DNA from: Metaphire vulgaris
Taxonomy: Eukaryota > Annelida > Clitellata > Crassiclitellata > Megascolecidae
Length of the DNA: 64,000 nt
NCBI GenBank assembly: GCA_018105865.1
Contig: CM030845.1
Location: forward strand, 9,165,890-9,229,889
Direction: 5' to 3'
The notes under the pieces: generated by a model
Database searches by the model: none
The model's input: only the letters and a program-made list of their open reading frames with translations
What the model was told of the DNA's origin: nothing
Program-made: the position numbers and the translations under genes
Shown: piece by piece, positions 39,001 to 49,553 of the stretch
Numbering within the stretch: position 1 is the stretch's first letter
How the letters are laid out: every line of letters begins with the position of its first letter

Positions 39001-42000
39001 AACAAATATTTATGGTAAACTGAAAGTTACATGAATTTCTGAGTTACAAGTAATAACCAAGCACTAACCATTTCAATCAGCTTTTTAGCATCGATTAAGG
39101 GCTTCTTGTCCTTGATTTCGCTAGCCTGAAGCCAAGTTTTGATTCCATCTCGCAACCTCTGAAAAATCAACACAAAAAATGAAAACTTGTGAAACATGGT
39201 TAACACTTGTTTATGACATAGTCACAATTAATTTTTAAAATTTTCCAGTTTTAGTTCACAAACTCATATCTGTCACTGTTTTATAAATAGCTACACACTA
39301 GAGCCAGAAAACAACTGGCAATTCCTATTCTGAGATATTTAAAACAGCCAGCCAGCCAGCCATCCAACAGTCAGTAATGTCAGTCATTATCATTCGTCAA
39401 GATGAAAGACAATGTACAAGCAAATCCAAAAGGTTAGCTAGCAGCCAATCATAAACACAAAACCCATATTTTCTGCTAAAGAAATAAAAAATGCAAAGTA
39501 TGCATCATTTTAGAACTTTTATGCCGTTCGTCTTGAATTCAAATTAATTAACAAAAAGCAGATTCTCATTCATCAGGTTCCTAATTAGCTTGCAACATTT
39601 ATATACATTTATCCCAGTTAACACCAGATCAGTTCTGAAAACTGGTAAATAGTAAATAAAACCATTTATTTTGTTCACATGATAACACAAAATTAGTCAA
39701 ATATTTGCCATATGTCTATAATTATTTCAACTTTTCATTTAACCAGCAGAAGCAAGCACATACAGTCACAAGCAGGATACCACATTCTGGATTCAAAATA
39801 AAAAAGCCGATGACCCCAAGTTTTATTTTACTATAACAAACCTGGAGTTTCTTAATTTCTTTCTTGAGATCGGCTTCATGCTTCTCTTTTGTATTACAGT
39901 TTGTGGCACTCTGGACCTAAAAATAACAAAATACTATCACAATTTTACCAGCGATATCCTATTATCATAAAAATTATTATTATTACATGGTGGTTAGCAC
40001 ACTTTAAGTCACTCACAAAGTAAAGAATCACAAGTGCGGAGCAAGTGAGTGGTGAACAACTTGTCCAAGGTCGTCACGCAGTAGCTATTATCAGATTCGA
40101 ACCTGCTACTCTCCGGTTGCATGGCAAGAATCCTATTACTACTCCACCATGCCCCAAGTCTCAAAATGTCCATTGGCAATCACTTCATCATCATGGAAAA
40201 TACGATAATTGAAGAACTGTTTCCGCTAATGAGGGAATATCATGAGATAATGTAGAAATCTCCTGAATTATCAATGGTGCAAAATGGACAATTGGAACAA
40301 ACTGAAGCAAACACATAATATATGAAAGACTTTAAGATTCAATAGAGATTGCATATTCAATATTCAATTGAGATTGCATTTTGAATATTCAATTACATAT
40401 ACAACTGCATATTTAAATTTTTTAATGCACTGCATTTTCTTTCGTTTTTCCACATATGCAATCTCTGCTGAAATACGCTGCAATTCTTTTGCATTTTTCG
40501 CTATTTTCGCCACATATGTAGCACCTTTTGCTATTTTCATAATGTAAACATGTAGATGTACAGTAGAACCTCATTATATCGAAGTTCAAGGGACCGTGAT
40601 AAATACTTCAATATAACTGAGGTTCGATATATCCGATTCCTGTATCATTAACACTGTTTTGGCAGGACCGGCGCTCAAACTTCGATATAAACGTGATTTC
40701 GATATAAGCGAGTTCGATATAACGAGGTTCTACTGTAAATGTAAACATGTAATGTAGATATTGAGGGGTTCAGCACTGTTTGGATGACCTTTTAGCTCAT
40801 CAGCCGTTTTTCTGCTGAAAACGCCACAATTTCTGCAAATATGCAAAGTAAAATAGGCGCATAAATGGGAAGTTTCCGCATTTCCCTCCCAAAATTGCTC
40901 AATTAAACCGGCAGCACTAACCAAATAAAAATATTCCACATCCTACAAGAACTGCATTTAAACAGTTAGGAAAGAAGATGTAACTGCCTTTATTAAGTCA
41001 AGAGGTCAAAATCTACACACTGGTCTTTGTATGAGGAGTGCATTTGCCCAGAAAAACTAGACGATAGAAATAAATGACCCTCTCACTAAATTCATCATCT
41101 GTTGCAATGAATTTGCCAATTGTCAGCACAGTCATGAATAAGTGGTTCGATATAAAAAAGGCAAAACAAAATTAGAGGTTTTCTGAATGAAGAGTTGCAG
41201 AAAAATAATGACACTATATTTAAGCAACAAACAAGTCATGCCAAAATGCCAAATCTAAACCAATCTTTATTGGACACCTATATGGCATCAGATCTAAGAA
41301 ATTGCAACAACAGTACACTGTGCTCAGTACTTAGTGTTGCTTTCCTCCAACAACACTAGCAGACTCAACATGGACTCACAACAGTTTAACACATTTTGAT
41401 TGCAAACCCAGTCATCTGATATAAAATATTTCACAAATTTGCAACTGAAACCTATCCAGTACTGCTTTTGCTAAGCACCTAAGACCTACTGTCATGAAGT
41501 GGTGACATATTTGTGATTCAACAGTGTTCCATATAAATCAGTGGTTCCCAACGTGGGGTGTACACCCCACCGGTGGGCAATTTCATTATTTTGGGAGGCA
41601 ATTGGGCAATTTCAATGTTTAAAATTTTTAGAACAGGATAATTAAAATGATGATTGTTAAAGAATTTATGAAATATAGATTCATAGAAGAAGCTTTCATT
41701 ACTAAATGAGTAACGTATATTAAATGCAATTCAGTTCTGCTTTGCATGTTTTGTATCTGTCGTTGCTGTTTTTCATATAATTTCACGTTATTCCAATAAT
41801 ACAATTTCTGTGATTGCTTCTCTGTGTGTGTCACGGGGGGACATAAGGATTTTAAAATGACTCTGGTGGGGCGTGGCCTAAAAAAGGTTGGGAACCACTG
41901 ACATAAATTGACCCCCTCACCTACTTAACATTCTTAGCAATCAAAATGAAGTAATCAAATTAAATTTAAACTATGTACTGCATAAATCCATAAATAATAA

Positions 42001-44677
42001 GGTAGCTGCTTTCAAGGGTTTAATTTAATTTTCATATAAACTCATAAAGTTCATAATTATCATCAGCTCAAAGTCCTCTCAGGAACTGTCAAGACCAGCA
42101 GCTTGTCGAGTGATCCTTTTCCAATTTTCTGTCTTGTGCCACGCGAATCGCCTCCCCAAGATTTAATCCCATCCTCTCTCTGATGTCATCAAACCATCGT
42201 CTTCTGGGCCTTCTGAGGGTGTGTTCCCTTCATTGCAACGTTTAGAATTCTCTTTTCTTCCACGTGACTGATGTGACCAAACGTCAAGAGCTTCCTTTGT
42301 ATGATCATGGTAATCACATTGCTGTAAATCCAAATTCTGCTCTTTACTTCTTCATATGTGATTTTCATTTCTCACCATACTTTAGAAGCTGTCAGTAGCA
42401 TCGCATTTTGAAAGCCAGGAGTTGCCTGCAGTCATCCTTTTTCAATGTGCAAGTCTCCCATCTGTAAAGAGCACAGAGAAGACATGGACTTGTAAAAGTT
42501 GGAGCTCTGTCTTGAGGGAGAACTTTCCAGAGCTCCATAATTTGCCAAGCCAGCCCAGTGCTGAGCTGGCCAGACCAATCCTCCTCCTGATCTCCTGACT
42601 ACAATTCCCATCGGTTCGAACCATGCTTCCAAGATCTACAAACTGCCAGACAGTTTCCAACTGTGTGTTGTCTAAGGTGATGACCACCGGCTCCTCCACT
42701 CTACCTGCCACCATGAACTTTGTCTCTTTGACATTGATTTCCAGACCTAACCGTTGCTCTCTTCATTTAACGTATTCAACATCTTTTCTAGTCCACTTTG
42801 CATGAAGGACATGAGATTGACGTTGTCAGCAAATCACAAATCCTTCAACATCTTCCCACGAACTTATAAAGTTAGGAATGGAAAAAAGTTGATTTACAAA
42901 TTCTTACATTCATTTGCAAGAAAATTTATAAAATAATTTTAAAATTTATAAAATAATTTAAAAACCAACACCAAAGTACGAGCAAATAACTGAACCAAAT
43001 ATGGAATATTTTAAATTAAAATGATTATATACGGAAATACAAAAAATTATACAAAGAATGGATAGGGACTCACTATAGAGCAGGTGAAAAGAACAGCAGT
43101 AGAACATAAAACATGGAAGAAGACAGTCCACAATGCAGCCAATCTTCGAATGAAGACAGTTAAAGACAAGACAAGAAGAAGCAGCAACCAAGTGAAAGGA
43201 AAGAAAAACATATAATTACCAAAATAAAAATATAATAAAATGAATTTAAACAAACCTTTTGCCAGAGATCTTGAAACACCTCAACTCCCTCCGTGACTTT
43301 TTTAAGACATCGTTCTATCTCACCTATAAAATTACATTTAGAAGAAAACTTTTTTAGACCCCAATAACTATTGATCAGCAACAATAAATAAGCATTTTCT
43401 TCATTTTCATATCATAAGCTATCACAGTAAAGCAGTCATTTTTTGTCCTATCCCTCACCTGGATTATGAAATTTGAACCTTTCATAATTGCAAGTACTTA
43501 CCGGTATACAATTTCATTAGTTCTTTGACTCTAGGCTATTCTCATGACAACAATTAATTCTTACATTTGCTTCCTTTCAAATACTATCAACTTTCAAGAT
43601 GGCAACTCTGCCGAATTATAGACTTCAAACCCCATCCATGACAAACTTTCCTAAATCCTACACTTGATTGCATTTATCTGAATCCTCAATACCATGACAA
43701 ATGAATTAAACAAAGTCATTTACGCTAAACTTTTCGAAGATTCCCAAAATCATAACTCAACAGTTTTCAAATCAACTAACTAAATATTAATTTATACACA
43801 TTGATATTGTCTTCCTACTGGTCAGTCATATATAAATGCTGCGTACAGCTGTCACCTTGTATACAGTCCAAGAAATGTCAACGAAATTCTCTATAACTCA
43901 AAACTGGTAGCTCTTTGATCACAATAGCTATTTTTTAGAGTAGGTTCACTGCCACTGGACCCAAAATGACTGCTATTCACAGCAACATGACACAGGAGAA
44001 GACTATCTTTAGTCAACTAACTAACTAACCAAATTAGTACAAGCACCAGAAATTGCACAGCAGTGGTCAAGATGGGATCTATCATGATTTGACTTTGCTG
44101 CTGTGCACAATTGAATAAAGTTCTAATAAACTTACACCAAAATCCACATGAGTATAGGACAATTCTTCCATATAAAATAGTAGCCCCAAAATGTCAAATT
44201 CCAGCTATCCTCAGTAAAAACAGCAATTACAGTACTTTATTCTATGCAATGGAAAAGGCAACAAAGCACTATGACATGGAAGACATAATAACAAACAATG
44301 CATAACAGCAAATGCGTAGCTCATATATTATAACAAAGAAATGATAACCCATATTAAAAGAAATCATATAACAGAGGCATATAACAGTTTTTCGGCGCTA
44401 TACAAATTAGCCTAATACTGGAATTCTACATCAAACTGTCTCAGGGATCCTCCGCATTAAAATCTCAGTTAAAACGGTCACGTAGACGTTCAGGGAGTCA
44501 AGACACGAGGAAAAGCGGAAAACACTCGAGGGAACGGAGTCGGTCCTGCCCGACGGATGGAGCTGTGACAGCTGCTTTTGAACAGAGGACGAAGACTAGA
44601 AGCCAGCAGGAGCAGGGGGCAGGTGATGACGAAAGCCGTCGCTCGGTCTCACCCTGAAGCTTCCTTCTGTCCGCCAT
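30032..44677 (-). CDS. CNOT3: CCR4-NOT transcription complex subunit 3
   Basis: Sixteen coding exons, listed 5' to 3': 44677-44653, 43323-43256, 39916-39842, 39158-39069, 38681-38553, 38257-38168, 37738-37625, 37234-36995, 35932-35879, 35102-34948, 34389-34280, 33650-33277, 32835-32462, 31832-31700, 31293-31168 and 30124-30032. They sum to 2250 nt, 749 aa (human 753), with every GT-AG border and phase consistent. The N-terminal coiled-coil Not3 domain (1 to about 240) begins [18 protein letters not shown] and includes [15 protein letters not shown] Ser/Pro/Gln-rich linker (about 250-600) follows. The C-terminal NOT box (about 625-749) has [36 protein letters not shown] and [10 protein letters not shown]. 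The protein is a scaffold subunit pairing with CNOT2 on CNOT1 for mRNA deadenylation and translational control. Exon 9 (18 aa) is the least certain. The introns carry many transposons. Confidence 0.97.
30193..30954. mobile_element. Pogo/mariner-like TIR element in the last CNOT3 intron
   Basis: Ends CAGTAAAACCTCTTTAG and its exact inverse CTAAAGAGGTTTTACTG, flanked by TA on both sides. This is the mark of Tc1/mariner/pogo elements. 762 bp with an unusually GC-rich middle (about 30480-30640) that is open on both strands but shows no transposase motif. Confidence 0.8.
32050..32129. mobile_element. 72-bp TTAA-flanked micro-element, copy 2
   Basis: TTAA-CCC...GGGG-TTAA, 80 bp including both TTAA. 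Shares CATTTTACATTGAGTTACAG with the copy at 33742. Lies in a CNOT3 intron. Confidence 0.8.
33133..33212. mobile_element. 72-bp TTAA-flanked micro-element, copy 3
   Basis: Opposite orientation to copy 2. TTAACCCC at one end and GGGGTTGA at the other, the last being a mutated TTAA. Also 80 bp in all. It ends 65 bases from CNOT3 exon 12 (33650-33277). Confidence 0.8.
33742..33821. mobile_element. 72-bp TTAA-flanked micro-element, copy 4
   Basis: TTAACCCCTTAACTGGGG ... GGTTAAGGGGTTAA, 80 bp in all. Lies 92 bases from the acceptor side of CNOT3 exon 12, so copies 3 and 4 bracket that exon in opposite orientation. Confidence 0.85.
33960..34199 (-). other. Unassigned open frame in a CNOT3 intron
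   Basis: 79 codons on the minus strand with protein-like composition ([20 protein letters not shown]). It lacks the phase and position of a CNOT3 exon and shows no domain I know. Possibly a transposon relic. Confidence 0.2.
36070..36200 (+). repeat. LINE 3' end fragment in CNOT3 intron
   Basis: Reads [18 protein letters not shown], then words (AAAGCGCTCTTGACTTTAGCC, TTGCGCTATATGAA) typical of LINE tails that end near CGCTATATAAA-type sequence. Confidence 0.5.
36730..36930. mobile_element. hAT-like element with 8-bp TSD beside CNOT3 exon 8
   Basis: Ends CAGGGCCATATTAAGG and CCTTAATCCGGCCCTG, flanked by CAATCAGT on both sides. 201 bp. In transcript sense it starts about 55 bases after the donor of exon 8. 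Its ends resemble those of 15606-15933. Confidence 0.88.
38884..38963. mobile_element. 72-bp TTAA-flanked micro-element, second subfamily
   Basis: TCAA-CCCTTAAATC...GGTTTAAGGG-TTAA. The element between the flanks is again exactly 72 bp (38888-38959), but the interior differs entirely from the four other copies (ATGCTTCGTAACTATATGC). Confidence 0.6.
39967..40155 (-). repeat. tRNA-derived SINE in CNOT3 intron 2
   Basis: On the minus strand a tRNA-like head begins GGGGCATGGTGGAGTAGT (box A) and has GGTTCGAATCTG (box B) about 50 bases on. A short body follows, and the element ends in a (TAA)n tail at 39967-39990. A true tRNA is excluded because no acceptor-stem pairing follows box B. Confidence 0.7.
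40156..40560 (-). other. CNOT3 intron 2, no feature recognised
   Basis: AT-rich with imperfect direct repeats of ATTGCATATTCAATATTCAA near 40340-40400. No gene. Confidence 0.5.
40561..40735. mobile_element. Pogo/Tigger-like MITE in CNOT3 intron 2
   Basis: Starts CAGTAGAACCTCATTATATC and ends CGAGGTTCTACTG, flanked by TA on both sides. Internal TTCGATAT words repeat. 175 bp. Such ends are characteristic of pogo/Tigger elements. Confidence 0.88.
40736..41538 (-). other. CNOT3 intron 2, no feature recognised
   Basis: No exon, RNA gene or paired repeat ends were seen in this AT-rich stretch. Confidence 0.5.
41539..41900. mobile_element. hAT-like element in CNOT3 intron 2
   Basis: Ends CAGTGGTTCCCAACGTGGGG and AAGGTTGGGAACCACTG. 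The flanking 8-mers ATATAAAT and ACATAAAT differ at one base. 362 bp, no transposase. Confidence 0.85.
42056..42860 (-). pseudogene. LINE reverse transcriptase C-terminal fragment in CNOT3 intron 2
   Basis: On the minus strand: [20 protein letters not shown], then [14 protein letters not shown]. Further down, in broken frames, [17 protein letters not shown]. These are the thumb and tail of an RTE/R1-like LINE polymerase. Several frameshifts; dead copy in the same orientation as CNOT3. Confidence 0.75.
42861..43255 (-). other. CNOT3 intron 2, 5' part
   Basis: No exon recognised beyond the exon at 43256-43323. AT-rich. Confidence 0.5.
43324..44652 (-). other. CNOT3 intron 1
   Basis: Separates the 25-nt first coding exon from the second. 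No additional exon or paired repeat ends seen. Confidence 0.6.
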
Positions 44678-44890
44678 TCGTGAATCAGCGTTGCGTCGAT
44701 CAGTCGAAACATTATACGAAGCGAACGGCTTCGAGGAGCATAACAACAGGGACTGTCGATGGCGATGATTAGAAGGCTTTTGTAAACACATTCGACGACG
44801 ATCGCTCTCGCGGTTGGCACTCGATTCTATACATACGCAGAGACCATGCGCACAGCATCTAAGCTGGAGCGCCGCCAACGGCAACGACAC
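44678..44890 (-). promoter_or_regulatory. CNOT3 5' UTR and presumed promoter region
   Basis: Upstream of the ATG at 44677 (context ACGAATGG) the DNA becomes clearly richer in CG dinucleotides than its surroundings, as in many housekeeping promoters. No TATA box was seen. The start site cannot be placed by eye. Confidence 0.4.
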
Positions 44891-45090
44891 TCCGATCAAT
44901 AAATCACTTAACTTCTATGGCGCCACTATCGTAATACCTATCAGCCTATGGCGCACCAAATCCAAATTGAATTAGAGTCGGGTCAAGCTGAAAAGGTCAG
45001 TAAGATCAGTGTGGATCAATATAAGGGGAATAAGTTAAGCCAAACCGAAGCGTTTTAGGACCAGATCTAACAGAAGACTCCGACGCAATC
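44891..45090 (-). repeat. LINE 3' end fragment upstream of CNOT3
   Basis: The minus strand reads SGPKTLRFGLTYS, then the same 3' words as at 28740-29080 (TTTGGTGCGCCAT..GCTGAT, CGATAGTGGCGC). Confidence 0.6.
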
Positions 45091-46097
45091 ACTACACTTC
45101 TAGAGCGCCACTTTAAAATGTGCACGAGCAGCAGATGGAAACCAAATCCTAACGGCATAAGGTACAAGTTTATAACTAGGATATCAGGCCGGACAACCGG
45201 GTGACAGTCTATGGTCAATAATATGGGACAAACAGGTAGGGTAGGGGCCTGAAAAAGCCCGTCGCGAGAAATTCCGGGCCCCTGGGCAGCAGGCTCTTTC
45301 CCGGGAATTTGCGTTCGGAGTGGTAGGTGTCCAATAATTGCAGAGGTGTCAATGTTCAGTGTTTCATCTAGATTCATTGGACCAGAGGGAATAGAATTGG
45401 GCGGGGGAAGTTCGATGCTTGGCCCCCGAATATATAGGCCTAAGGGAAAATAGCCTACAAGTCAACAATATGATTTCCGTTGTTATCTCTTCCGTTTTCA
45501 TACGGTCTATTGACTCTATTCTAATTTTTGTGGAGTCAGTTATAGTGGATCAAGTTTCAATTTCCAGGGATGAATTTCCCCGATAGAATTTTAAATAATT
45601 TTAGTATCAGTCTTTTGGTGATAGCGAACACCACCCCTGAGAAGGTGTGTAAGGACAGGAGTGTCTGTCACAAACTGGGGGTGTAACGTCCCGCAGCAGG
45701 AGGATGTAGGAAAATCCCTGCTAGGCAGAGCAATCACGGGCCCCTAAAAATATAGAAAGCAAGTGTAAAAAGATGCGATGACGTACCTTTTGCTTGTCAG
45801 ACTTTTCAAGACGCTGCGTTAACGTCCTAATTAAAGGACGACACGCAGTTTGCCTTCAGCTGCCCCGCCCAGCGCCCTCGCAGCGTTCGTAATAATACAT
45901 TCATAAATAATATTGCTCGAGATAACTTTGTTGTAGGTTCACCGGACCCCCTACAGATCGTCAGGTCCCTAGCTGAGTATTTGTCACTCCCCTCTGAACA
46001 TTATAGATAATTTGCAGTGCGCACAGTTGAGGAAGCAGAAGCAGGTTGGACCTGGGAGGGAATGATCGAAATAACTTAAATATACCGAGGAAACTAC
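45091..46097. other. No gene; broken transposon pieces
   Basis: GGGCCCCTGGGCAGC and similar GC-rich words near 45250-45300, 45730 and 45950 look like ends of hAT-type elements, but pairs were not resolved. Confidence 0.35.
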
Positions 46098-46400
46098 ATG
46101 CGCAGAAAATCTGGAAAAATAAAATCATCAGTATCCCAATTGAAGTACGACTGCTACATGCCTTGGTTTGGCCGGTTGTCACTTATAAGGATGCGAGGCA
46201 AGAACGCTGAAGAAGGATGCATAGAGAGAAGAATAGAGGTTTTTGGAATGAAATGCCTTCGAAAAATATTAGGCATTACATGTAGGCCTACCTAGAAAGA
46301 GAACTATTGATGAAGTTCTCCGCAAAGCATAGCGATAGAGATTGCAAAGAAAATTCTGTATGTATCGTAGGCCTGCTTATGAAGAACGGTAGTCAATATA
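46098..46400 (+). pseudogene. LINE reverse transcriptase fragment
   Basis: The plus strand reads ERRIEVFGMKCLRKILGIT, the conserved stretch just before the C-terminal tail of RTE/R1-like polymerases. It then meets a stop, with further degenerate sequence. Truncated at both ends. Confidence 0.7.
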
Positions 46401-46489
46401 CTGTATACTAGCCTAGAGTATAATATCATAGAGCTAATAGGTCCATACAAATGCATCATTTCAAAAATGAAATGGTGCATTTCGGCTGC

Positions 46490-46556
46490 AGTGTGCCGCT
46501 GACTGTATGTTTCTTGGAAAGTGTGCCGTGGCTGGAAAAATATTGAGAAGCGCTGG
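46490..46556 (-). mobile_element. Fragment of the 18054-18644 element
   Basis: The inverse of GCCACGGCACACTTTCC and CAGCGCTTCTCAATATTTTT, matching the left end of the element in TRMT10A intron 1. Confidence 0.6.
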
Positions 46557-46594
46557 TCTAGACTCTAGAGTCTAGAGCCCATTCCCGAAGCTCA

Positions 46595-46776
46595 CAGAGG
46601 CAGTGCTGCTTTTTCGGTTGGGAGGGTCTAATGCAATATGCACAAGGACCCGGCTCAGACTACCCCTTCTCCAAAGAAACAAAATTTCTCTGCGAATTTG
46701 CACGATTTGCTTGGGTGCCTCTGTCCAAGGCTGGGTGGGTCCGGACCCGCGGACCAACCCCCCAGCGCCGCCCCTG
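46595..46776. mobile_element. CAGAGGCGGCGCT-family hAT-like element
   Basis: Starts CAGAGGCAGTGCTG, ends CAGCGCCGCCCCTG, flanked by GAAGCTCA on both sides (exact 8 bp). 182 bp. Another copy begins at 63890 and runs off the window, sharing TCAGACTACCCCT. Confidence 0.88.
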
Positions 46777-46784
46777 GAAGCTCA

Positions 46785-47180
46785 AAATTCACGTCCTCGA
46801 CGAAATCGAATATCTCTGTGTGCAAGCTTATAGGCCTAACCATGGATATTATTACACCCCATACCCCCTCCCACACCTCCCTCAATTTGAGACCGACACC
46901 ACACAACACCCCCAATTTTAGCTATGGGATGACCTTTTTTGCTTGTCAGACTTTCTTGGTAGGGAACCCCCTGAATTTACCGACACCCTACAAATTGAAA
47001 ATCCTAGAAATAACCCTGGGACTAACGTCTTGTCCCACCAAAACCACCAGGGTGGTCGTTGATTTCACGAAGTCCCTCAGTAGCATCGTTTCCGATCGCG
47101 GGTATTGAGCGCTTGGAAAGAACGTCTCTATTAAAACACCTCATCATGAATTACATTATTTCATCATTTGCGTATAATTA
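46785..47180. repeat. Interspersed repeat shared with 26041-26450
   Basis: Carries TTTGAGACCGACACC, AGCTATGGGATGACC and TTTACCGACACCC as described for the other copy. No coding capacity. Confidence 0.5.
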
Positions 47181-47845
47181 TTTAGAAAAACCCCAGCAGG
47201 AAAACTTTGATTTCTTAAAAGTTCCTAAATATATTTCCGTCAAAATTTCCACTCGTGTAATTTATTTCTCCAATTTTCATCTCATTTGCATGTAAGATGG
47301 CTATTTTTGAGATATCAAAGTTCTGATTTTTACGAATCAACAGACAAAATTTTATTGATTGTCTAGAAATTTCAACTTAAAACAATTGTTCAAGATGGTT
47401 ATCAGACATAAATCAAACCCTAACCCTAACCCTAACCTATTTTCAAAAAAATTTTGATGCCTTCAATTTGATTTCGCATCTTATCTTCATTCTATTTTAC
47501 CCATTTTGAAAGTTTAAATCAAACTTTTATTGTTATGTCGAATTCTGTGAGTTTAAAAACATGTTTACAAAATTGCATTCGATTTAAACTTTACTACTAT
47601 TACTGGAACAATAAACAACAACTATAATAATGGTTTTTGACATGAAGCCAAATTTTGCCATCGATATTTAGGCCTGTCATGCTTATTGAGTAGTAAAAAT
47701 CGAAGTTTGACTTTGATATCTCAGAAAATGGCCACCTTACATGCAAATGAGATGAAAATTGGCAAAAGGTGAAATATTGCTGCTCAGCTGCATAAAAATA
47801 TATTTAGGAACTTTTAAGAAATCAAAGTTTTCTACTGGGTTTTTT
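47181..47845. mobile_element. Foldback element with ~145-bp arms
   Basis: The left arm (about 47185-47330) and right arm (about 47700-47845) are inverted copies. Both contain AAAACTTTGATTTCTTAAAA, GTTCCTAAATATATTT and TTTTCATCTCATTTGCATGT in mirrored order. The right arm has a small insertion with GCTGCTCAGCTGC. The loop of about 370 bp holds the telomere-like tract and AT-rich DNA. No coding region. Confidence 0.75.
47415..47437. repeat. Short interstitial telomere-type repeat
   Basis: More than three tandem CCCTAA units, the complement of TTAGGG, in the loop of the foldback element. Confidence 0.85.
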
Positions 47846-48639
47846 TTCGTAGACATTTATTTAGATATTCTATAGCAACCTTCGCTTTCCCCGTATGATC
47901 CGTATACCTAAGAATTTATTCATCCAGCAATTTCGACTAGCAGTTTTGGAGCAACATTCTGAAATGACACAGCAAAAGCACCGTGTCCATTAAAACAGAG
48001 ATGCTTTTGCTAAATCAAAAAGGTGTGCTGATATTTTCATTTTGATGCCTTCAATTTGATTTCTGCTTTTTCTTGGGGAGAGGGCCTAAACAGCTTTTTG
48101 TATGCTATGTATGATTGTATGATAAACTTTTATTTTCATCAATAATCTATACTGGTTTTCTATAATTTTTGCCATCGTAGGCCTATTATTGAGTTCTATA
48201 CTTGAAATTAGAATGTGCAATTTATTTAATTTTAAAATCTCGATCATTGCTGCTCAGCTGCAACTGATAGAAATAATTGATCTACTGGTCATTTATAGGC
48301 AAATTAATATATCATAAATTAATTTTGCTCTCATTTCCTTAGAATAAACGTCGGCCCCCTATTGAGTGCCTCTCCCCCCAGTCCCCCAAATGACGCCCCT
48401 GGTCTATGTGTGTTTGTGTGTGTGTTTGGCTCCTCCTTTCTCAACCAGGGCTTGCCACCAGCTCAGCCTGTCTTAAAATAGGTAAGGGAAAGGTGAATGA
48501 TCAGCCAAACATTAGACAATATCCGAAGGGCAGCGAGGCTAGGTTGTTGCAACTATGGAGAAAATGATTTAAGGAAAAGGAATGATTTAAACTTAGACCT
48601 GAAGACTTGAGGAAATAATCCAGGAACTACAGGAAATTA
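47846..48639. other. No gene; repeat-derived
   Basis: TTTTGATGCCTTCAATTTGA occurs at about 48040 and at 47453, and ATTGCTGCTCAGCTGCA at 48247 and 47787, so part of this is a second relative of the foldback element. Near 48352-48402 is a fragment of the ~188-bp hAT family (CCCCCTATTGAGTGCCTCTC). Confidence 0.45.
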
Positions 48640-48883
48640 AGATTCAGATTTTATTGTTTGAAAGCGTTCAAATCTGCGGAGGGAAGCTGGGATCGAGTCC
48701 AAACGTTCAGGTGCGGCGTATGAAAAGGTAATGTTGAAAATTCCGAGTGATGACTGATTCAGCGGGCGTGGAAGAGTGAGATGAGATGACGATCGTGTGG
48801 CGGGTGTGGGTCGAGGAGGCAGAGGTGTTAAAAGTGTTCTAAGGTAGACAGTTTTTGACGACTGAAGTGAGCTATATGTAAGT
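48640..48883 (-). repeat. LINE 3' end fragment
   Basis: The minus strand reads SSHLTLPRPLNQSSLG and a degenerate FSYAAPERLDSIPASLR, the end of a LINE polymerase where APxxWNSLPxxLR is usual. Upstream it is broken by the hAT-like element that follows. Confidence 0.65.
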
Positions 48884-49064
48884 GCAGTGGTGTAGCCACG
48901 GGGGGGTGGAGGGTTAAACCCCCTCTTGGACGGCGACATTTTTTATATATATTTCCATGCAATGTTTGTTTTTGAGGCGATTTTTGGGGTGAAACCCCCT
49001 TGGCGGTTATCGAAGAACTTTTTTTCAAAACCCTCCTCTTTCGAAAATCCTGGCTACGCCACTG
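48884..49064. mobile_element. CAGTGGCGTAGCC-family hAT-like element
   Basis: Starts CAGTGGTGTAGCCACG, ends CTGGCTACGCCACTG, flanked by TGTAAGTG on both sides (exact 8 bp). 181 bp. Inserted at the LINE fragment. Confidence 0.9.
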
Positions 49065-49118
49065 TGTAAGTGTTATTATCTTAATTGGAAAGTGCGATAA
49101 ATTAGCGTTCCATTAGAG

Positions 49119-49553
49119 TAGTGGTTCGCAGATCCTTTTGCTGCACGGCCCATATTTGAAATTCAAAAATTTTTGCTGGCCACCTATTAAATTTAAGCAA
49201 TTATTGGCACAGCGGGGAAATATGTACAGGCAAAACAGTAAGTAAAACGTTCAAGCAAAGAGTTCTTATCATTCATTTATCTCATACCTAACCCTCCAAT
49301 GAAGTGCCGTGCTGAACAATATCTCAAAGGTTTATGCGACGATCTAACGACTGATACCAAAATAATGGGATCCTGTCCCTTCTGTGGCTATGCCAATGAA
49401 CTAAAGTTAATAAACTGATAAAATGCGCAAAAATTCGGATTATTTTTATTTGATTTATTAACTTCTCGTTTGTCTTTGAGACTTCAGCGTGACCCACACG
49501 GCTCCCTCTCGCGGCCCACCTTTGAGCCGCGGCCCACGGGTTGAGAACCACTG
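49119..49553. mobile_element. hAT (Charlie-like) non-autonomous element
   Basis: Left end TAGTGGTTCGCAGATCC, right end GGGTTGAGAACCACTG. The flanking 8-mers CATTAGAG and CATTAAAG differ at one base. Contains GCGGCCCACCTTTGAGCC-type sequence seen in this hAT group. Confidence 0.85.

Noticed and set aside
39967..40155. tRNA gene on the minus strand
   Set aside because: Box A and B are present, but no acceptor stem closes and a body with a TAA tail follows, so it is a SINE.
44498..44899. 133-codon frame covering the CNOT3 start region
   Set aside because: Only MADRRKLQ within it is coding; the rest is 5' UTR and intron, shown by the clean donor at 44652 and the match of the next exon.
46638..47108. 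156-codon plus-strand frame rich in Pro and Thr
   Set aside because: Runs across a hAT-like element with an exact TSD and an adjacent repeat; three frames are open together there because of composition.
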